A model generated the notes under the pieces. It saw nothing but the letters and a program-made list of their open reading frames with translations. It had not been told where the DNA came from and did no database searches. Shown piece by piece: positions 24,092-36,144 of a DNA stretch of 64,000 nt. Position numbers and translations under genes: made by a program. Source of the stretch: Palaemon carinicauda (lineage: Eukaryota > Arthropoda > Malacostraca > Decapoda > Palaemonidae). The stretch spans positions 95,456,495-95,520,494 of the forward strand of contig NC_090744.1 of assembly GCF_036898095.1 (NCBI RefSeq), given 5' to 3'. How positions within the stretch are numbered: position 1 is the stretch's first letter; each line of letters begins with the position of its first letter.

Positions 24092-24560
24092 AAGTTTGTA
24101 AATGACTAGGATATTACATAATTTCTAATCACTTTGTTCCTTCAAATATACTAATATTTGCTTATTGAACTTTTAAGTAAAAATGATATATTCTCTATAA
24201 ATGTGTTATGTCATTTTAACTAAATTTACAATAATAGCAAAGGTAATGAGTTACTTTATGAATAGATATAGAAAGATCTAAAAAAAACAAATATAAAGGC
24301 AGTAAACAGTAAATGTTCTATAACAACTATGAACACCATTAATATTTTTGCAAATAGATAAGATTCTATAAGATAGGATTGTAAAATATTTAGGAATCTT
24401 TATTATCATTACACAAGACAATATATATGATAAGTTGTGATGATTACTTTTAAAAAATAGCCTAAAAAATCATAACAAGGAGTGCAGTAAGTCAAAACAC
24501 ACTATCCCCTATAGGCCAGTGCTCCACACCAACCCACTATCCATGGAGCCTCCGCACCCA

Positions 24561-25067
24561 TTATTCCTGGGGTGATATGCCACGGCGCAATATAAAGTTA
24601 ACTGTGATGGTTTGTAACAAAATAACAAAGTGGTAAAGGGATGAAATATTTGAATGATATATGTTCGAAGTTAGTACAAAGGCGTTGGTGATGGTATGCA
24701 TTAGATTCTGAAGCATTGCATTTTTGTCAAGATAGCCGCACCACCAGACTGGTGTAAAATGACATTGCTGCACTTTTCGGGTTAAGTGCCGTATGAAGTT
24801 CGGTGCTGGCGTTATTACCTTTATCATGCCCACTATAATCAACTTTAGTCTTCTCTTGATTTTCCCCAGAACTAAAAGGAAGTTTCCTTTTAAGATTTGA
24901 GCTTTAAATTTGGTCCGCAACCAGAAAAACATATTTTTACCCAAAACTATCCAACAAGAGAGACATAGAGAATGTGACTCATGATCGCCTAAGAACAATT
25001 TGCTTAAGCAATCTATGCAGTAATTACTGACAAAATTAGACACCACTAAAAAATAAAATTTGAACAA
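24561..25067 (-). pseudogene. 168-codon open frame, possibly a decayed DIRS gag N-terminus
   Basis: I do not recognise this protein. It begins with a hydrophobic stretch and then has C-I-D-C-L-S-K-L-F-L-G-D-H-E-S-H-S-L-C-L-S-C, listed here by residue, a Cys/His cluster. D-x-H-S-x-C-x-x-C clusters also occur near the N-terminus of the gag-like regions of DIRS B and C in this window, so a decayed gag fragment is possible. It lies in an intron of the host gene and in the same orientation. No ribosomal context or splice sites support a separate gene. A chance open frame in AT-rich DNA is a fair alternative. Confidence 0.25.
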
Positions 25068-25807
25068 TGTTTGCCCAAGTCATTGGTCATTGCCTACTAT
25101 ACTGGCTCATTACTTTACTAAGGGCATAAGTTTATTGGAGAAAGAAAAGGGATTTTCTTAAATTTGAGGTGTAAATGAAGATAAAACTGAGCTTCCAGAG
25201 AATATAAACATCAAGGGAGGTTCATAGAAATAGTAATTAATAGAATGATTAAAAGTAACTACCATAGTTAGTTACTCCACATTCGCTAGTATATGTCCAC
25301 ACGAGCTTACTACCTAAAATAAAGCCAAGCAACAGATAACCATTGTATTCATCCAGATCACTAAAGTCCAAGGAAAACAAGTCAGCATCTCAAATGAACT
25401 AACAGAATACAGTACAATCAATCCCCAATCATCATGCACTCCAACAAACAGTTAAAAACCAAGTCATAACAAATCACAGGGGAAACAAAATCCAAAACCC
25501 ACAAAATTTTCACCTGCAGTGTTGGGCTCTGATTATTTAGTCTTATCAGTCATCATGCTTTCTATGAGTCACACTCCGATTACTGTACAGTACTACACTA
25601 AATTTAATCTAAAATTGAAAGAGAACAAAGGAAAAACTACTAAAGTAAAACTCCAGGAATTCCTAAATTAGATTAAAAGCCTTGAATGGTCTTGTAACTT
25701 GGTGCTATTTGCATCGATTAAAATTAAATCATGGATTTATAAGATATGGAGATCAATCATAGCCCAACGAAGTACAGGGATTCACAGTAAATTGAACTAC
25801 AACTCAC

Positions 25808-25984
25808 CTGGAGCTTCTGATGGCTCTGAGTATAACTTCAGTGAACTGACTGACCGTCTTGGCATTTTGAATTTCCTACCCTGAGAGATCATGGACTTTT
25901 TCAATAAACTACTTCGACGAAGACGTTTCACTGTTTTTCCAGCATCCAATAGTTTCAGAGCTATCTCTGGGCTCTCTGCAGGCA
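25808..25984 (-). CDS. exon of ELYS-like gene, 177 bp
   Basis: The acceptor is CTTGCAG (CT at 25,985-25,986) and the donor is GTGAGT. Both boundaries are phase 1. It reads V-P-A-E-S-P-E-I-A-L-K-L-L-D-A-G-K-T-V-K then a very basic run including R-L-R-R-S-S-L-L-K-K-S and M-P-R-R-S-V-S-S-L-K-L-Y-S-E-P. The S-L-K/N-x-Y-S-E ending recurs in exon 36,145-36,360 (S-L-N-I-Y-S-E), suggesting the two exons are ancient duplicates. Basic Ser-rich sequence fits a phospho-regulated DNA-binding tail. Confidence 0.85.
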
Positions 25985-28910
25985 CTGCAAGATGTTCAAA
26001 ACCACAAGATCAATATAACAATCTTCATAGAAACAAAAAGATATGAATCTTACTAGTTTATGAAACAACTTATTACTATAAATACCTTATATTTTTTTTT
26101 AAATACAGACCATTACTTTACAAATGCTTTATTTGAGGAGTACAAAAATGAATTCAAATTCAGTATGAAGTAAAACTACTTAGAGTGACATAACCAAGTG
26201 GCGGAACCTAGTCTACTGAATGGAATTCTCTCCCACCTTGACAACTAGGTAGGTGAAAAGACAGTACAGGGAGATATGGGTAGGGATGGAGTTTTGAGTA
26301 AAAAGAAATTATTTGTACATTTGAAGCAGCAAAATGGGTGTTATTTGTTTTGAGTAAACAGAAAAAACTGAATTCAAGTACAGTATAGCCTAGATGTAGT
26401 TGAGTTAATCATCTAAAAACATGGAGCCTGGTGTATAACTACTTGGGTAAATAAGAGAAAAGATAAGCAAAAAAATAAACATTTATTAAAATTATAAAAC
26501 ATTTCACTAGCACAAGACAGAAAGCTAATACTTCACAAGATCTCTACCAACCCTGCAACAGGTGTAAATAAAACTTGCCTGCTTTTACTTAGCTGAGAAA
26601 AAGATATAGGCAAAATTTGACAGTAATAAATCATATGTTAAGAGAAGTGAGGTGAAGATAATCAGATAAAAATATTTTCTCATCCATCATTGAGTCTATT
26701 TTTAATATCCTCACATGACTACAATTTTGGTAATGGCAGTGTGAACTTTTAACTTGAATTCATAATCTGGACATTACTCTGCTTGTGTGTTGTATACACC
26801 ACCAAAGAATGTTCACTGCACTGGTAATGTAGCTATTTATATGGACTAGATCTTTTGATGAAAAGATTTTGAAAATAACAATCTTTGCACTCGATGGTTA
26901 ACCCCTTTGCTACGATGACATCAGGATAGATCAAAACATGCCTGGTAATACTAACCTTGATGTCTGGATACGCTATCTTAATTATTATTATTACAAGCTA
27001 AGCTACGAAAGAGTACAGCACATTGATATACCTCACACTAAGTTCACACCCAGGGAATTTCATTAAAAATTCTCCTCTCCCTAATATTAGCCCCTCCTCC
27101 TCCAGTCTTCAGCCAACCCACAGAGTTTTGGGGATTCTAGACTTTATTTCTGAATATTTAAGAGCTATTTTGTTACTATACAATAATCACACCACTCCCT
27201 CTAGCCAATGATGACATTCCCTACTCGAGGCATTACTCAAAACCCCCCTAACACCCCCAACTTGGAGACATTGGAGACCATAACATCTCCTCCTAACACC
27301 AACCGAAATACTTGCCATTTTAGTACTAATACTTGATTATATAAGATCTATTTTAGTGTAATCACATCTCTGCACACCACCAACCGAAATACTTGCGATT
27401 CTAGTCCTTATTAATTATTATGTAAGGCCTATTTTATTGTTTTTCTATGTTGTCATAGTGTTCATAGCGAGTTAGTGGCAGTGACACGTATGGTGGAATG
27501 ACAGACAAATGAACAAGCCTCAAGTCTAATGAACTAAATATTACATCTCTCTCTCTCTCTTGCAGAAATATGTATCTTCTATCATCAGTTTTTTGTTTAT
27601 TGTATACATGCCTTATAAATTACTGTATACATTACAGAATATGTCTTGTGTCAAAGGAAACAAACGAATATTATCATTATATTTGTGTATAACAAAGTCC
27701 ATTACTTTCGACAACTATATATAATGGAATTATTCTGGAATAACATAGAGTACTTCAAATAATATACAAGTTTTTACACAACATCGCAGTGTTTTACCGT
27801 ACCTTATAATTACAAATTATAGAATACTTCTTGTGTCAAACGAAACAAATGGATCTTTTCATTACATCTGTATAACGTAAAGTCCATTATTACTGTCAGG
27901 AAGTTTTATATCTTCCGACGGCTAAGTGTGGTACAGTAGACTTATTACAGAATAACATAGAAGTTTTCTTTTTATATTTTACACATAACAGTACTTTACC
28001 ATTATTTAGAGAAAATTATATAAAACAGAAATCTACGACACATTTTTTCTCTGTCTCTCTCTCTCTCATCAGTAGACAAGTTTGTTTATCGTATGCAATA
28101 TACAATATTGTAGACATTTTATGTCTAAGGCAATAGATATTTTTTAATCATTTCTTTAAAAAGTGAAATATTTCACTAACGACAGTAGTTGTTTTATATA
28201 TATTTTGAAGGCTATCTATCGTGGAATTATTAATAATCACTTGGCAATAACAAAATAAAAATGCTAATATAAAAATTAAGCATGACCTTCAATCAAAGGG
28301 ATTAACCGGTGATGAGGTGTTGAACAGAGGTAGATGGAGAAAGCTGACCAAAAACATCGACTCCACATAGAAGTGGGAAAAGATGTAGACAAAGAAGAAG
28401 AAGAAGAAGAATAAAAATATATCTAAGAGTCGCAATTCTCGTATACAGCTACTGAGTGGGGACTGCTGCCTTGTACTGAAGGGGTTAATCATGATAAAAT
28501 GTCAAAGCAAGGCAATCAAGTCTGCTATTGGTTACCCACCACTGAGACCCATAGGTAAGCTGAACAATTAAAAAATCTACAATTCAACACTTGTAGCGAG
28601 TATTCCGGTAATTTCCTACCATCGGATTTCATAACCTGAACATACTTTGGTAGAATCTCCATCAAGAAAATTAACGATGCTATAAAGGATCAGACCTGAT
28701 CCTAAGTGGCTTTTACAGTATCTAATTAGAAGTCTGAAACAGTTCATAAGGCTACCAGTGTTAAAAAAAAATATTTAAAGGCATCAATTATAAACATACC
28801 TATAACTTGCCCAGGTCTGGGGAACTCGGCCATATGAATTTGGGCCAAGTATGAATGGCAATTCTTTAGAACACTTACAAACATTACAAAAATTTAATTC
28901 ATGTACTTAC
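25985..28910. other. intron of the ELYS-like gene with a possible TTAA-flanked element
   Basis: AT-rich. TTAACCCCTTTGCTAC at 26,899 and GTACTGAAGGGGTTAA ending near 28,488 look like opposed termini of one element. Inside, about 27,290-27,450 holds two diverged copies of a roughly 90 bp unit starting ACCAACCGAAATACTTGC. No transposase frame is seen. Confidence 0.35.
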
Positions 28911-29078
28911 CAACATTGTCGACATTCTGGTCTCTGTCCATTTCACTAGTGAAAACCATTTCTTTAGTATCATCAGACTCGTGAATAATCAATACTGAAT
29001 CATCACTAGCTGTGCTCTTCTTTGATGACTTTCGGGTTTTAGTTTTTTCTGGTGTAAAATCTATTGTTGGTCCTTTAT
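28911..29078 (-). CDS. exon of ELYS-like gene, 168 bp
   Basis: The acceptor is TTCTTGCAG (CT at 29,079-29,080), the donor GTAAGT, and both boundaries are phase 1. It reads D-K-G-P-T-I-D-F-T-P-E-K-T-K-T-R-K-S-S-K-K-S-T-A, then an acidic-hydrophobic stretch V-L-I-I-H-E-S-D-D-T-K-E and M-V-F-T-S-E-M-D. T-P-E-K and basic residues match the style of the other exons. V-L-I-I-H-E-S-D-D has the hydrophobic core plus acidic tail of a SUMO-interacting motif; that is only a pattern match. Confidence 0.85.
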
Positions 29079-29554
29079 CTGCAAGAATTAAATACAACCT
29101 AATCATTTACATGTTCTGTACATTAAAGTAAATTATCATTTCAATGCATTTTAATATTTAGTATGTTATAATCTGCCTTTAGCTAATAACTGAACCATTC
29201 ACTGGATGAAAAATGTTTGGGTTTCAATAAGCCAACGGGTACACTATACAATACCGTATGTAACCCTTGCCATACATTTAACCCTTTTACCCTCAGGCTA
29301 TTTGGAAAATTCCAACCCTTAACCCCCAGGAGATTATTTTTTTCCCAGCACATTTTGCAATATATTTTTTTTTAAATTGCTCTAACAGCCTTAATGTTTG
29401 TCATAGAGAGGTCTGGTTGGTCTCATTCTCTTGGAAAATGCCTGAATTTTCTCAAAAAAAAAATTACCAAAAATTCAAAAAAAAATTTATAGCATTTTTT
29501 TGCAAGGGTACGTCCATGGGGGTAAAGGGATGGCTTTTGTGAAACGTACCAGTA

Positions 29555-29966
29555 CAGTGAACCCTCGTTTATCGCGGTAGATAGGTTCCAGTCGCGGCCG
29601 CGATAGGTGAAAATCCGCGAAGTAGTGACACCATATTTACCTATTTATTCAACATGTATATTCAGACTTTTAAAACCTTCCCTTGTACGTAGTACTGTTA
29701 ACAAACTACCCTTTAATGTACAGAACACTTAATGCATGTACTAGAGTACCCTAAACTAAAACAGGCACAAATATTAAAGGTGATTTTATATCATGCATTT
29801 CCTAAACATGCTAAAAAGCATGATAAAAAATAGCAACCAATGTTTTGTTTACTGTACATTTATCTCTGATCATAATGTAGAAACAAACTGGAGGTAGAGC
29901 TTTGCTTATTACCCAGACATATTTCCCATACTTTTCCCTTAGAACTACATCACATCTTCCTACTTT

Positions 29967-30039
<73 letters not shown>

Positions 30040-30119
30040 TATATATATGTGTGTGTGTATATATATATATATTTATATGTATACACATATACATACCTAC
30101 ATATATACATAAATACATG

Positions 30120-30156
<37 letters not shown>

Positions 30157-30238
30157 CTGTATATATATGGGTTATGGAAAAAATCCGCGAAGTGGTGAAT
30201 CCGCGATGGTCGAACCGCGAAGTAGCGAGGGTTCACTG
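29555..30238. mobile_element. TA-flanked pogo/Tigger-like MITE nested in the TTAA MITE
   Basis: Begins CAGTGAACCCTCGTTTATCG and ends with the inverse, CGAGGGTTCACTG; the arms carry further inverted CCGCGAAGTAGTGA words. It is flanked by TA at 29,553-29,554 and 30,239-30,240. Length is 684 bp, much of it (AT)n. CAGT..CCCTCG ends and TA duplication are typical of the pogo/Tigger branch of Tc1/mariner. Confidence 0.8.
29968..30152. repeat. (AT)n / (TACA)n microsatellite inside the nested MITE
   Basis: Long ATAT tracts with TGTG and CATA interruptions. The long Tyr-Ile open frames across it on both strands are artefacts. Confidence 0.95.
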
Positions 30239-30689
30239 TACGTCCTTAGGGGGTAAAAGGGTTAAGAAGTGTCTACTCAATGCCCAGTGGTATAGTTATG
30301 TGCACTAGATATAAATATACTGTATCATTATTAGCCAAATTAAAATTTTAATTTCTCAGCTTTCCTTACTTGCAAGGCAGGATTAACCAATCTTTTATAT
30401 GGACTAAATCAGGTGGGAAAAATATCTCAAAATCATGTTATCGTTCTACAGTCATTTTCTGTTTTTATTTATACTGTATATATTTTTTTAAAATTATACA
30501 CATATTCAACAAGTGCCTATTACCTACAGTGATCTACAGAACAATATTTCCTATTTAAGAAAATATATTTTTGTTTTGATAACTAGTTGGCATTACTCCA
30601 CTTAAAGAAATGAGAATGCATTTATGAGAATTTACACCACTAAAGAAAACATACTGTACTTAGATTCCTTCTAATCTCTTCTGCTCTTG

Positions 30690-31722
30690 ATAATTATTAT
30701 TATTACTTGCTAAGCTACAACCCTATATGGAAAAGCAGAATGCTATAAGCCCGAGGGCTCCAACAAGGAAAATGGCCGAGTGAGGAAAGGAAATAAGGAA
30801 ACAACATGAGAAGTAATTAACAATTAAAATAAATATTTTAAGAACAGTGACATTCAAATAAATCCATCATATATAAACTATAAAAACAAGAGGAAGAGAA
30901 ATAAGATAGAACAGTGTGCTCAAGCAAGAGAACTCTAACCCACGACAGTGGAAGACCATGGTACAGAGGCTATGGCACTACCCAAGGCTAGAGAACAATG
31001 GTATGATTTTGGAGAGTCCTTCCCCTACTTTCCTCTTGGTAACTTTGAAGAGACTCTTTAGCTATGGTAAGCAGCTCTTCTAGGAGAAGGACACTCCAAA
31101 ATCAAACCACTGTTCTCTGGTCTTGGGTAGTGCCATAGCCTCTGTACCATGGCCTTTAACTGTCTTGGGTTAGAGTTCTCTTGCTTGAGGGTACACTCGG
31201 GCACACTATTCTATCTAATGTCTCTTCCTCTTGTTTTGTTAAAGTATTTATAGTTTATTTAGGAATTATTTATTTTAATGTTGTTACTGTCCTTAAAATA
31301 TTTTATTTTTCCTGGTTTCCTTTCCTCACTGGGCTATTTTCCCTGTTGGGGCCCCTGAGCTTATAGCATTCTGCTTTTCCAACTAGGAATTAATAATAAA
31401 AATATTAAGAGCTGCTTACCATAGCTAAAAAGTCTCTTCTACCCTTGCCAAGAGGAGAGTGGCCACTGAACAATTACAGTGCAGTAACCCGTTGGATGAA
31501 GAAGAATTGTTTGGTAATCTCAGTGTTGTCAAGTGTTTGAGGACAGAGGAGAAAGTGTAAAGAATATGCCAGACTATTTGGGGTATGTGTAAGCAAAGGC
31601 AAAATGAGCCGTAACTAGAGAGGAATCCAATGTAGCAGTCTCTTGCTAGTTAAAGGAACCAATAACTCTCTGACGGTAGTATCTCAATGGGTGGCTGGTG
31701 CATTAGCCACCAACCTTTTCTA
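30690..31722 (-). repeat. TAA-tailed repeat, minus orientation, split by a second copy
   Basis: The 3' half is 30,690-31,026 (starts TTATTATTATTACTTGCTAA) and the 5' half is 31,407-31,722. The break falls within what is contiguous in the copy at 4,801-5,456 (GGTAAGCAGCTCTTCTAGGG). The piece between is a plus-oriented copy. Confidence 0.8.
31027..31405 (+). repeat. 5'-truncated TAA-tailed repeat inserted in the opposite copy
   Basis: Reads TCCTCTTGGTAAC through CCAACTAGGAATTAATAATA in plus orientation. It forms a long inverted repeat with 30,690-31,026. Confidence 0.75.
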
Positions 31723-31739
31723 ATTATTTCAAAGAAAAG

Positions 31740-34110
31740 GGTTTGCATACATATGCTCGTCCTCCCTTTTATCTGGGAGTATATAATTCTACACAAAACT
31801 TTTCTTACTTGCATCTAGCATCTAATCCATTAAATAAAAGTGACTGCTGCACTCCAAGGAAGGACAAGTCGATCCTACCACCCATACTCGACTTGCGATA
31901 TGACCGCTTTCTTAGACAAGATGTTTCTTTTCCCGTGGAGGAGCTAGGTTTGCTACATATTCTGTTGAGCAACTACCACCTGGCAAAGATAAACATTCAT
32001 GGACCTATGGGTATGCTTCTGTAAAATGGGCAGCAAAGGTTATCTATCATCACCAGTTTCGTCTTTAAAAACCCTGCCACTGATAGGTTCTTACTGACAG
32101 CTAGGATAGATGAAACATGTCTAACTTCGTGAGCTTGAATCGAGGATGCTCCTTTTGCCTTCTCCTCTGAAAGTCAATGAAGCCAGGGAAAAAAAAAATT
32201 CTTCGATCTCTTCTTATTCCTTCTGTTGCTCTAGGAGGAGTCAAAGTGTCCTTCCAGGACAGGAAGGTAAGTTGGTTCTTGTAGGGAAGAGATGAAGGAC
32301 TCAAAGTTGTGAACAGCTGGATTCTAGGTCCTGGCAACAAACTCCTGAACCATGGTGAGGGAGTCATTCTACACTTAAAAATTCCAGCACTTGTGACATA
32401 GGGCAACCTATACCATTCTCGAGGGGAGAGGTCTACTTGAGAGATCTGAGGACTTAAAATATGTTCCATGTAACTTTTGAGTTCCCTAGGAGGGCCAAAT
32501 TGTCCCACACTCATAATCTTATGAGTCTTGGTGATTCTCTTGAAGAGTCAAGGCCTAAGTTCTACTTGAAAACTTGGATCGAGGGCTGAGCAATATCCTT
32601 CACCCATAAGAGCGAGGAGCCTCCCTGAAAAAGGATGATGAAAAATTTCTGATTATTATTATTATTATTACTATTATTATCATGCGTATGCAAGTGAAGA
32701 CTCTCTAAGATGAGGCAAAGGAAGAGGAAGAACTTCAAGTTCTTCTACAGGGTCATACAAGCCATTGATGACTCTCTCATGGGGAAATAGACTACAGGAA
32801 CTTATTAGGAGGCAGCACAACCAGGTGATATGTCCTTAGTGCCTTTCTAGAAGACACTGAAGACAGCAAAATCTCCTTTCTCCGACAAACAGTGATGACA
32901 GAGGAATTCCAATTTCCTTAGGAATACGTTGTTGTTAAAAGACCACACTAGTGAAGGATTAAACAGCAACCAAGAATGTGAGTACGGCAGGTTTGCACAG
33001 AAAACTGTCACACACCTACAGTTATCAGGAAATACCTTCATATTTTCTTCTTCCTCAATATCCCATAAACGCAAATCTTCAAAACATGTTCATCTAAAAG
33101 AAAACACAACGACGCCAGAAGTACGTTTTTACCATCCAGCGGCTGGAAGCAAAGTAAGAGCTAAGCAGCCTGGGGAGTAGGCAGAGCTTACCCGGCCATC
33201 TTCCAGCTAACTACTACCACCTTGTTATAAGTTTCAAATGAGAAAGGTTTGTATTCACGAAAAAATTTAAAATTTTGAAGTAATTTGTATCCTTCCTAAC
33301 TAATACAGACCTGTAGCTATTTATATGGATAACCTCAAATCAATCAATCAATGAAATAAATACTACACAAAATATAAACTTTTACTTTGCTTAAATCTAT
33401 GTTCGATCGTAGGCAGGAATTAAGACGTCATTCAATTTCATCAGCTGATCTGTAGCTTTAGCTGACAACATAATATATATAAACTGAAATGTCTAAAATA
33501 ATCCTGGTCTTCGATGTCATCTGAACTTCGTTTAATAATTTTTGTACTTTTCTATAATCAATTCAAGATGTATTTTAACAACAGCAATTACCGATTGTTT
33601 TTATTTTGGTCTTGTTGTGAGCTGTTTTCAAGGTCCTGACAGTACCACGATTATGCTCACATATAGTTAACAGAGTACAGTATTGTTGATATGATTTTGC
33701 TCCCTATCTGTGTTCTTGAAAAAAAAAAAGAACTGTTCAATGAACTCTCGACCATATCGAACAACAATAACTACAACAACACACGAATCAGCTGTTGACG
33801 CTGACGATCCACAGCCATCTACGTACGCGATGTCAAAGATATTGAATATAAATATTGGTAAGTGTAACAATTAAGTTTATTTTATACTAATTCAATATAA
33901 TTTTTATAACTTAATATGTTATTTAACCTCAGGTGTGTGTGTGTGTAAGAGGAGTGACCGGGAACCCCCGGCTCTCACACCTACCCCCTACCGCTAACTA
34001 ACGGTAGAGTAGTTCAACTTGGCTAAAATGTCTTATGGCTAGATTTCAGCTTCGCTGAAAGAATAATCCCTACAAAAAGCGTAAGGTTTGTTAGTGCAGG
34101 AAAAAACAAT
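31740..34110 (-). mobile_element. DIRS-like remnant E (composite of at least two partial copies)
   Basis: 31,945-32,020 and 32,550-32,640 resemble the recombinase region of DIRS C at 44,600-44,670 and 45,420-45,480 (shared GGCTGAGCAATA and TGTTGAGCA words). A minus-strand open frame at 32,101-32,514 is probably recombinase remnant. However, a left-type DIRS end lies at 33,240-33,340 (TAATTTGTATCCTTCC, GACCTGTAGCTATTTAT) and a right-type end at 33,950-34,110 (CCGCTAACTAACGG, TTTCAGCTTCGCTGAAAGA). A left end to the right of recombinase sequence means two elements abut: a recombinase-bearing 3' part, then a short element of about 870 bp with both ends but no genes. Confidence 0.5.
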
Positions 34111-34119
34111 TTATATTTA

Positions 34120-35900
34120 GACATGAAAGCACATGAGGCTGACAAAACTATGAATTCAGGAACTGGCCATGGTGTAAGAATTGATCACAGAATTATTAAT
34201 GAAATCTCTACTAGGGCAAAGCAGCAGCAGCCTATACCCATCAGAGAGAGAGATGGATCCGTTATAAAAACAGAAGATGAAAAAAGTCAAATGTTGGATG
34301 GAAAAGTTTAGTGAGGTAATGAATAGGAGACATGAAGGGAATCATTTGATTGATATACCTGAGGCTGAGGAAGACCTTGATGTGCCCATGAATGAATTCA
34401 GTGTGTTTAAGTCGAAGCTATCCTAAAAACTAAAGAGATGGAAAGCCCCTGGATACAATGGAATAACTACCAAGATGATATTGGCCAAAAATTAAGTGAA
34501 TCCCAGAATATTTAAAAGATTATTTTGCAGAATGTGGCGTGGAGAGGCAAAACCTGATGAATGGGATTTAGGAGTGTTTGTGAAAATGGCAAAAAAAGAT
34601 ATGACTAATTGCAATAATTACAGAAGCATCACACTTACGTCAGTTGTCATGAATATATATAGTACAGTATGCTCATTCTAACGAGAATGCTAGAGAGAAA
34701 GACTGATAAACAGTGGAGAGATGAACAAGCAGGATTTAGAAAAGGTAGAAGTTGTACTGACCAAATTTTCATTTTAAGACATGTGGTACAACAATGTGTA
34801 AAATATAGAAATCCATTTTTGATGGCATTTGTAGAGTATGAAAAACCCTTTGATAGCAGGCACTGGCGAATTTTGTGGAGAGTCCTGCATTATTATCGAG
34901 TTCCTTTTAAATATGTAAATTTGATTAAGTCTGTTCATGAACATAGCAAGTGCAAAGTTTAGGTTAGTGGAGTCCTATCAAATGAATTTCCAGTGAACAG
35001 TGGAGTACTCCAAGGGAATGTATTGTCACATATGTTGTTTATCCTTCTCATGGATTTTGTAATGATAGAGAATGGTGGAGAAGGATTGGCCTGGATTGGT
35101 AACAGGATTTCAGCAGCCCTAGAGTATGCTGACAACGCTGTCCTTTTCAGCAGAACACCACACGACTTACAAAGCTTACTTACCAGAATGCATAAAATAT
35201 CACATGAGGATGGGCTCAAGATTAATAGAAGAACGACAGAGATGATGATGAGAACAGAATATGCAATGGAAGATAAAATATTATTGGAAGGAGAAAGGAT
35301 TAATGAAGTAGAATCATTAAAACATTTAGGAACTATGATCTCTAATACAGGGTCTTTCGAATTTGAGTTTAATGAAAGATTGAAAAAAGCAAATCAGGCA
35401 ACAACTAGGTTAAGTAAAATTTGGAAATCAAATATCCAGAAATTAGATATAACATTCAGGCTATATATCAGTTTAATGAGATCGGTGTTACTATCTGGAC
35501 ACAAGTCGTGGTATAAGAATGAAACAATATCCAACAGATTTTGTAGATTTCAGAACAAAACCCTCAGAAGAATATTGGGAGTTAAATGGCAAGACAGGAT
35601 TAGAAATGAAACTACAGTATAGGAGAAATTACTCGAGTGCCCTATGTGGATGAGATCATGGTGAGGGGAAGATGGAGATGGTTTAACACGCTCTTCACAC
35701 TCCCAAAGAGAGATTAGTTTACCAGACTTTCAACGTAGCTCCACAAGGCACTATATGGGTTGGAAGACCCAGGCCTACATGGCTGAGGACTATGAAGCAT
35801 GAAGTGGGAGATGATGAGAGGATTAGTATTGATTTAAAAGCTCAAGATAGATGACTGGCGAAATCTAACCAAGGCCCTTTACATCAATAGGCGTAGGAGA
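34120..35900 (+). mobile_element. decayed LINE with recognisable reverse transcriptase
   Basis: Plus-strand frames give R-S-I-T-L-T-S-V-V-M-N (34,620), D-E-Q-A-G-F-R-K-G-R-S-C-T-D-Q-I-F-I-L-R (34,720-34,780), G-V-L-Q-G-N-V-L-S-H-M-L-F (35,000-35,040) and E-Y-A-D-N-A-V-L-F (35,120-35,145), then L-K-H-L-G-T-M-I and R-R-I-L-G-V-K-W-Q-D-R-I-R-N-E at the C-terminus. These are the ordered boxes of a non-LTR reverse transcriptase. The YADD box reads YADN, and stops or frame changes occur near 34,315, 34,680 and 34,962, so it is inactive. It begins directly after the DIRS end at 34,110 and lies in the intron between exons 36,145-36,360 and 28,911-29,078. Confidence 0.85.
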
Positions 35901-36144
35901 TGATGATAATGATTATGCAATAGTGAGTATCTCAAGTTCAGTGTAAAATTACATGACTGGCAGTCTAGCTACTTTGTTTTGCTTGAACAGTATGGGCCTT
36001 TTTTCCATCAGTAAACCTATGTTATAAGGAAAAATTTCATGACTTCGGATGGTTAGATGTTGAGAAAACGTATGAATAGTCTAGGTTTTTCTATCTTTAT
36101 ATCAACTACTAAAACAGCAACATAATTTATTGTCTACATCTTAC

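Larger units (their letters stand above)
29282..30261. mobile_element. TTAA-flanked MITE (piggyBac-type ends), interrupted by a second MITE
   Basis: Flanking TTAA at 29,278-29,281 and 30,262-30,265. Termini ACCCTTTTACCC and GGGGGTAAAAGGG are inverted. The uninterrupted relative at 51,062-51,365 shows the same ends and interior in inverse orientation. TTAA target sites with C/G-rich ends are typical of piggyBac elements. No transposase is present, so it was mobilised in trans. Confidence 0.75.

Noticed and set aside
29811..30308. Tyr-Ile repeat proteins on both strands
   Set aside because: Direct translation of the (AT)n tract within a MITE.
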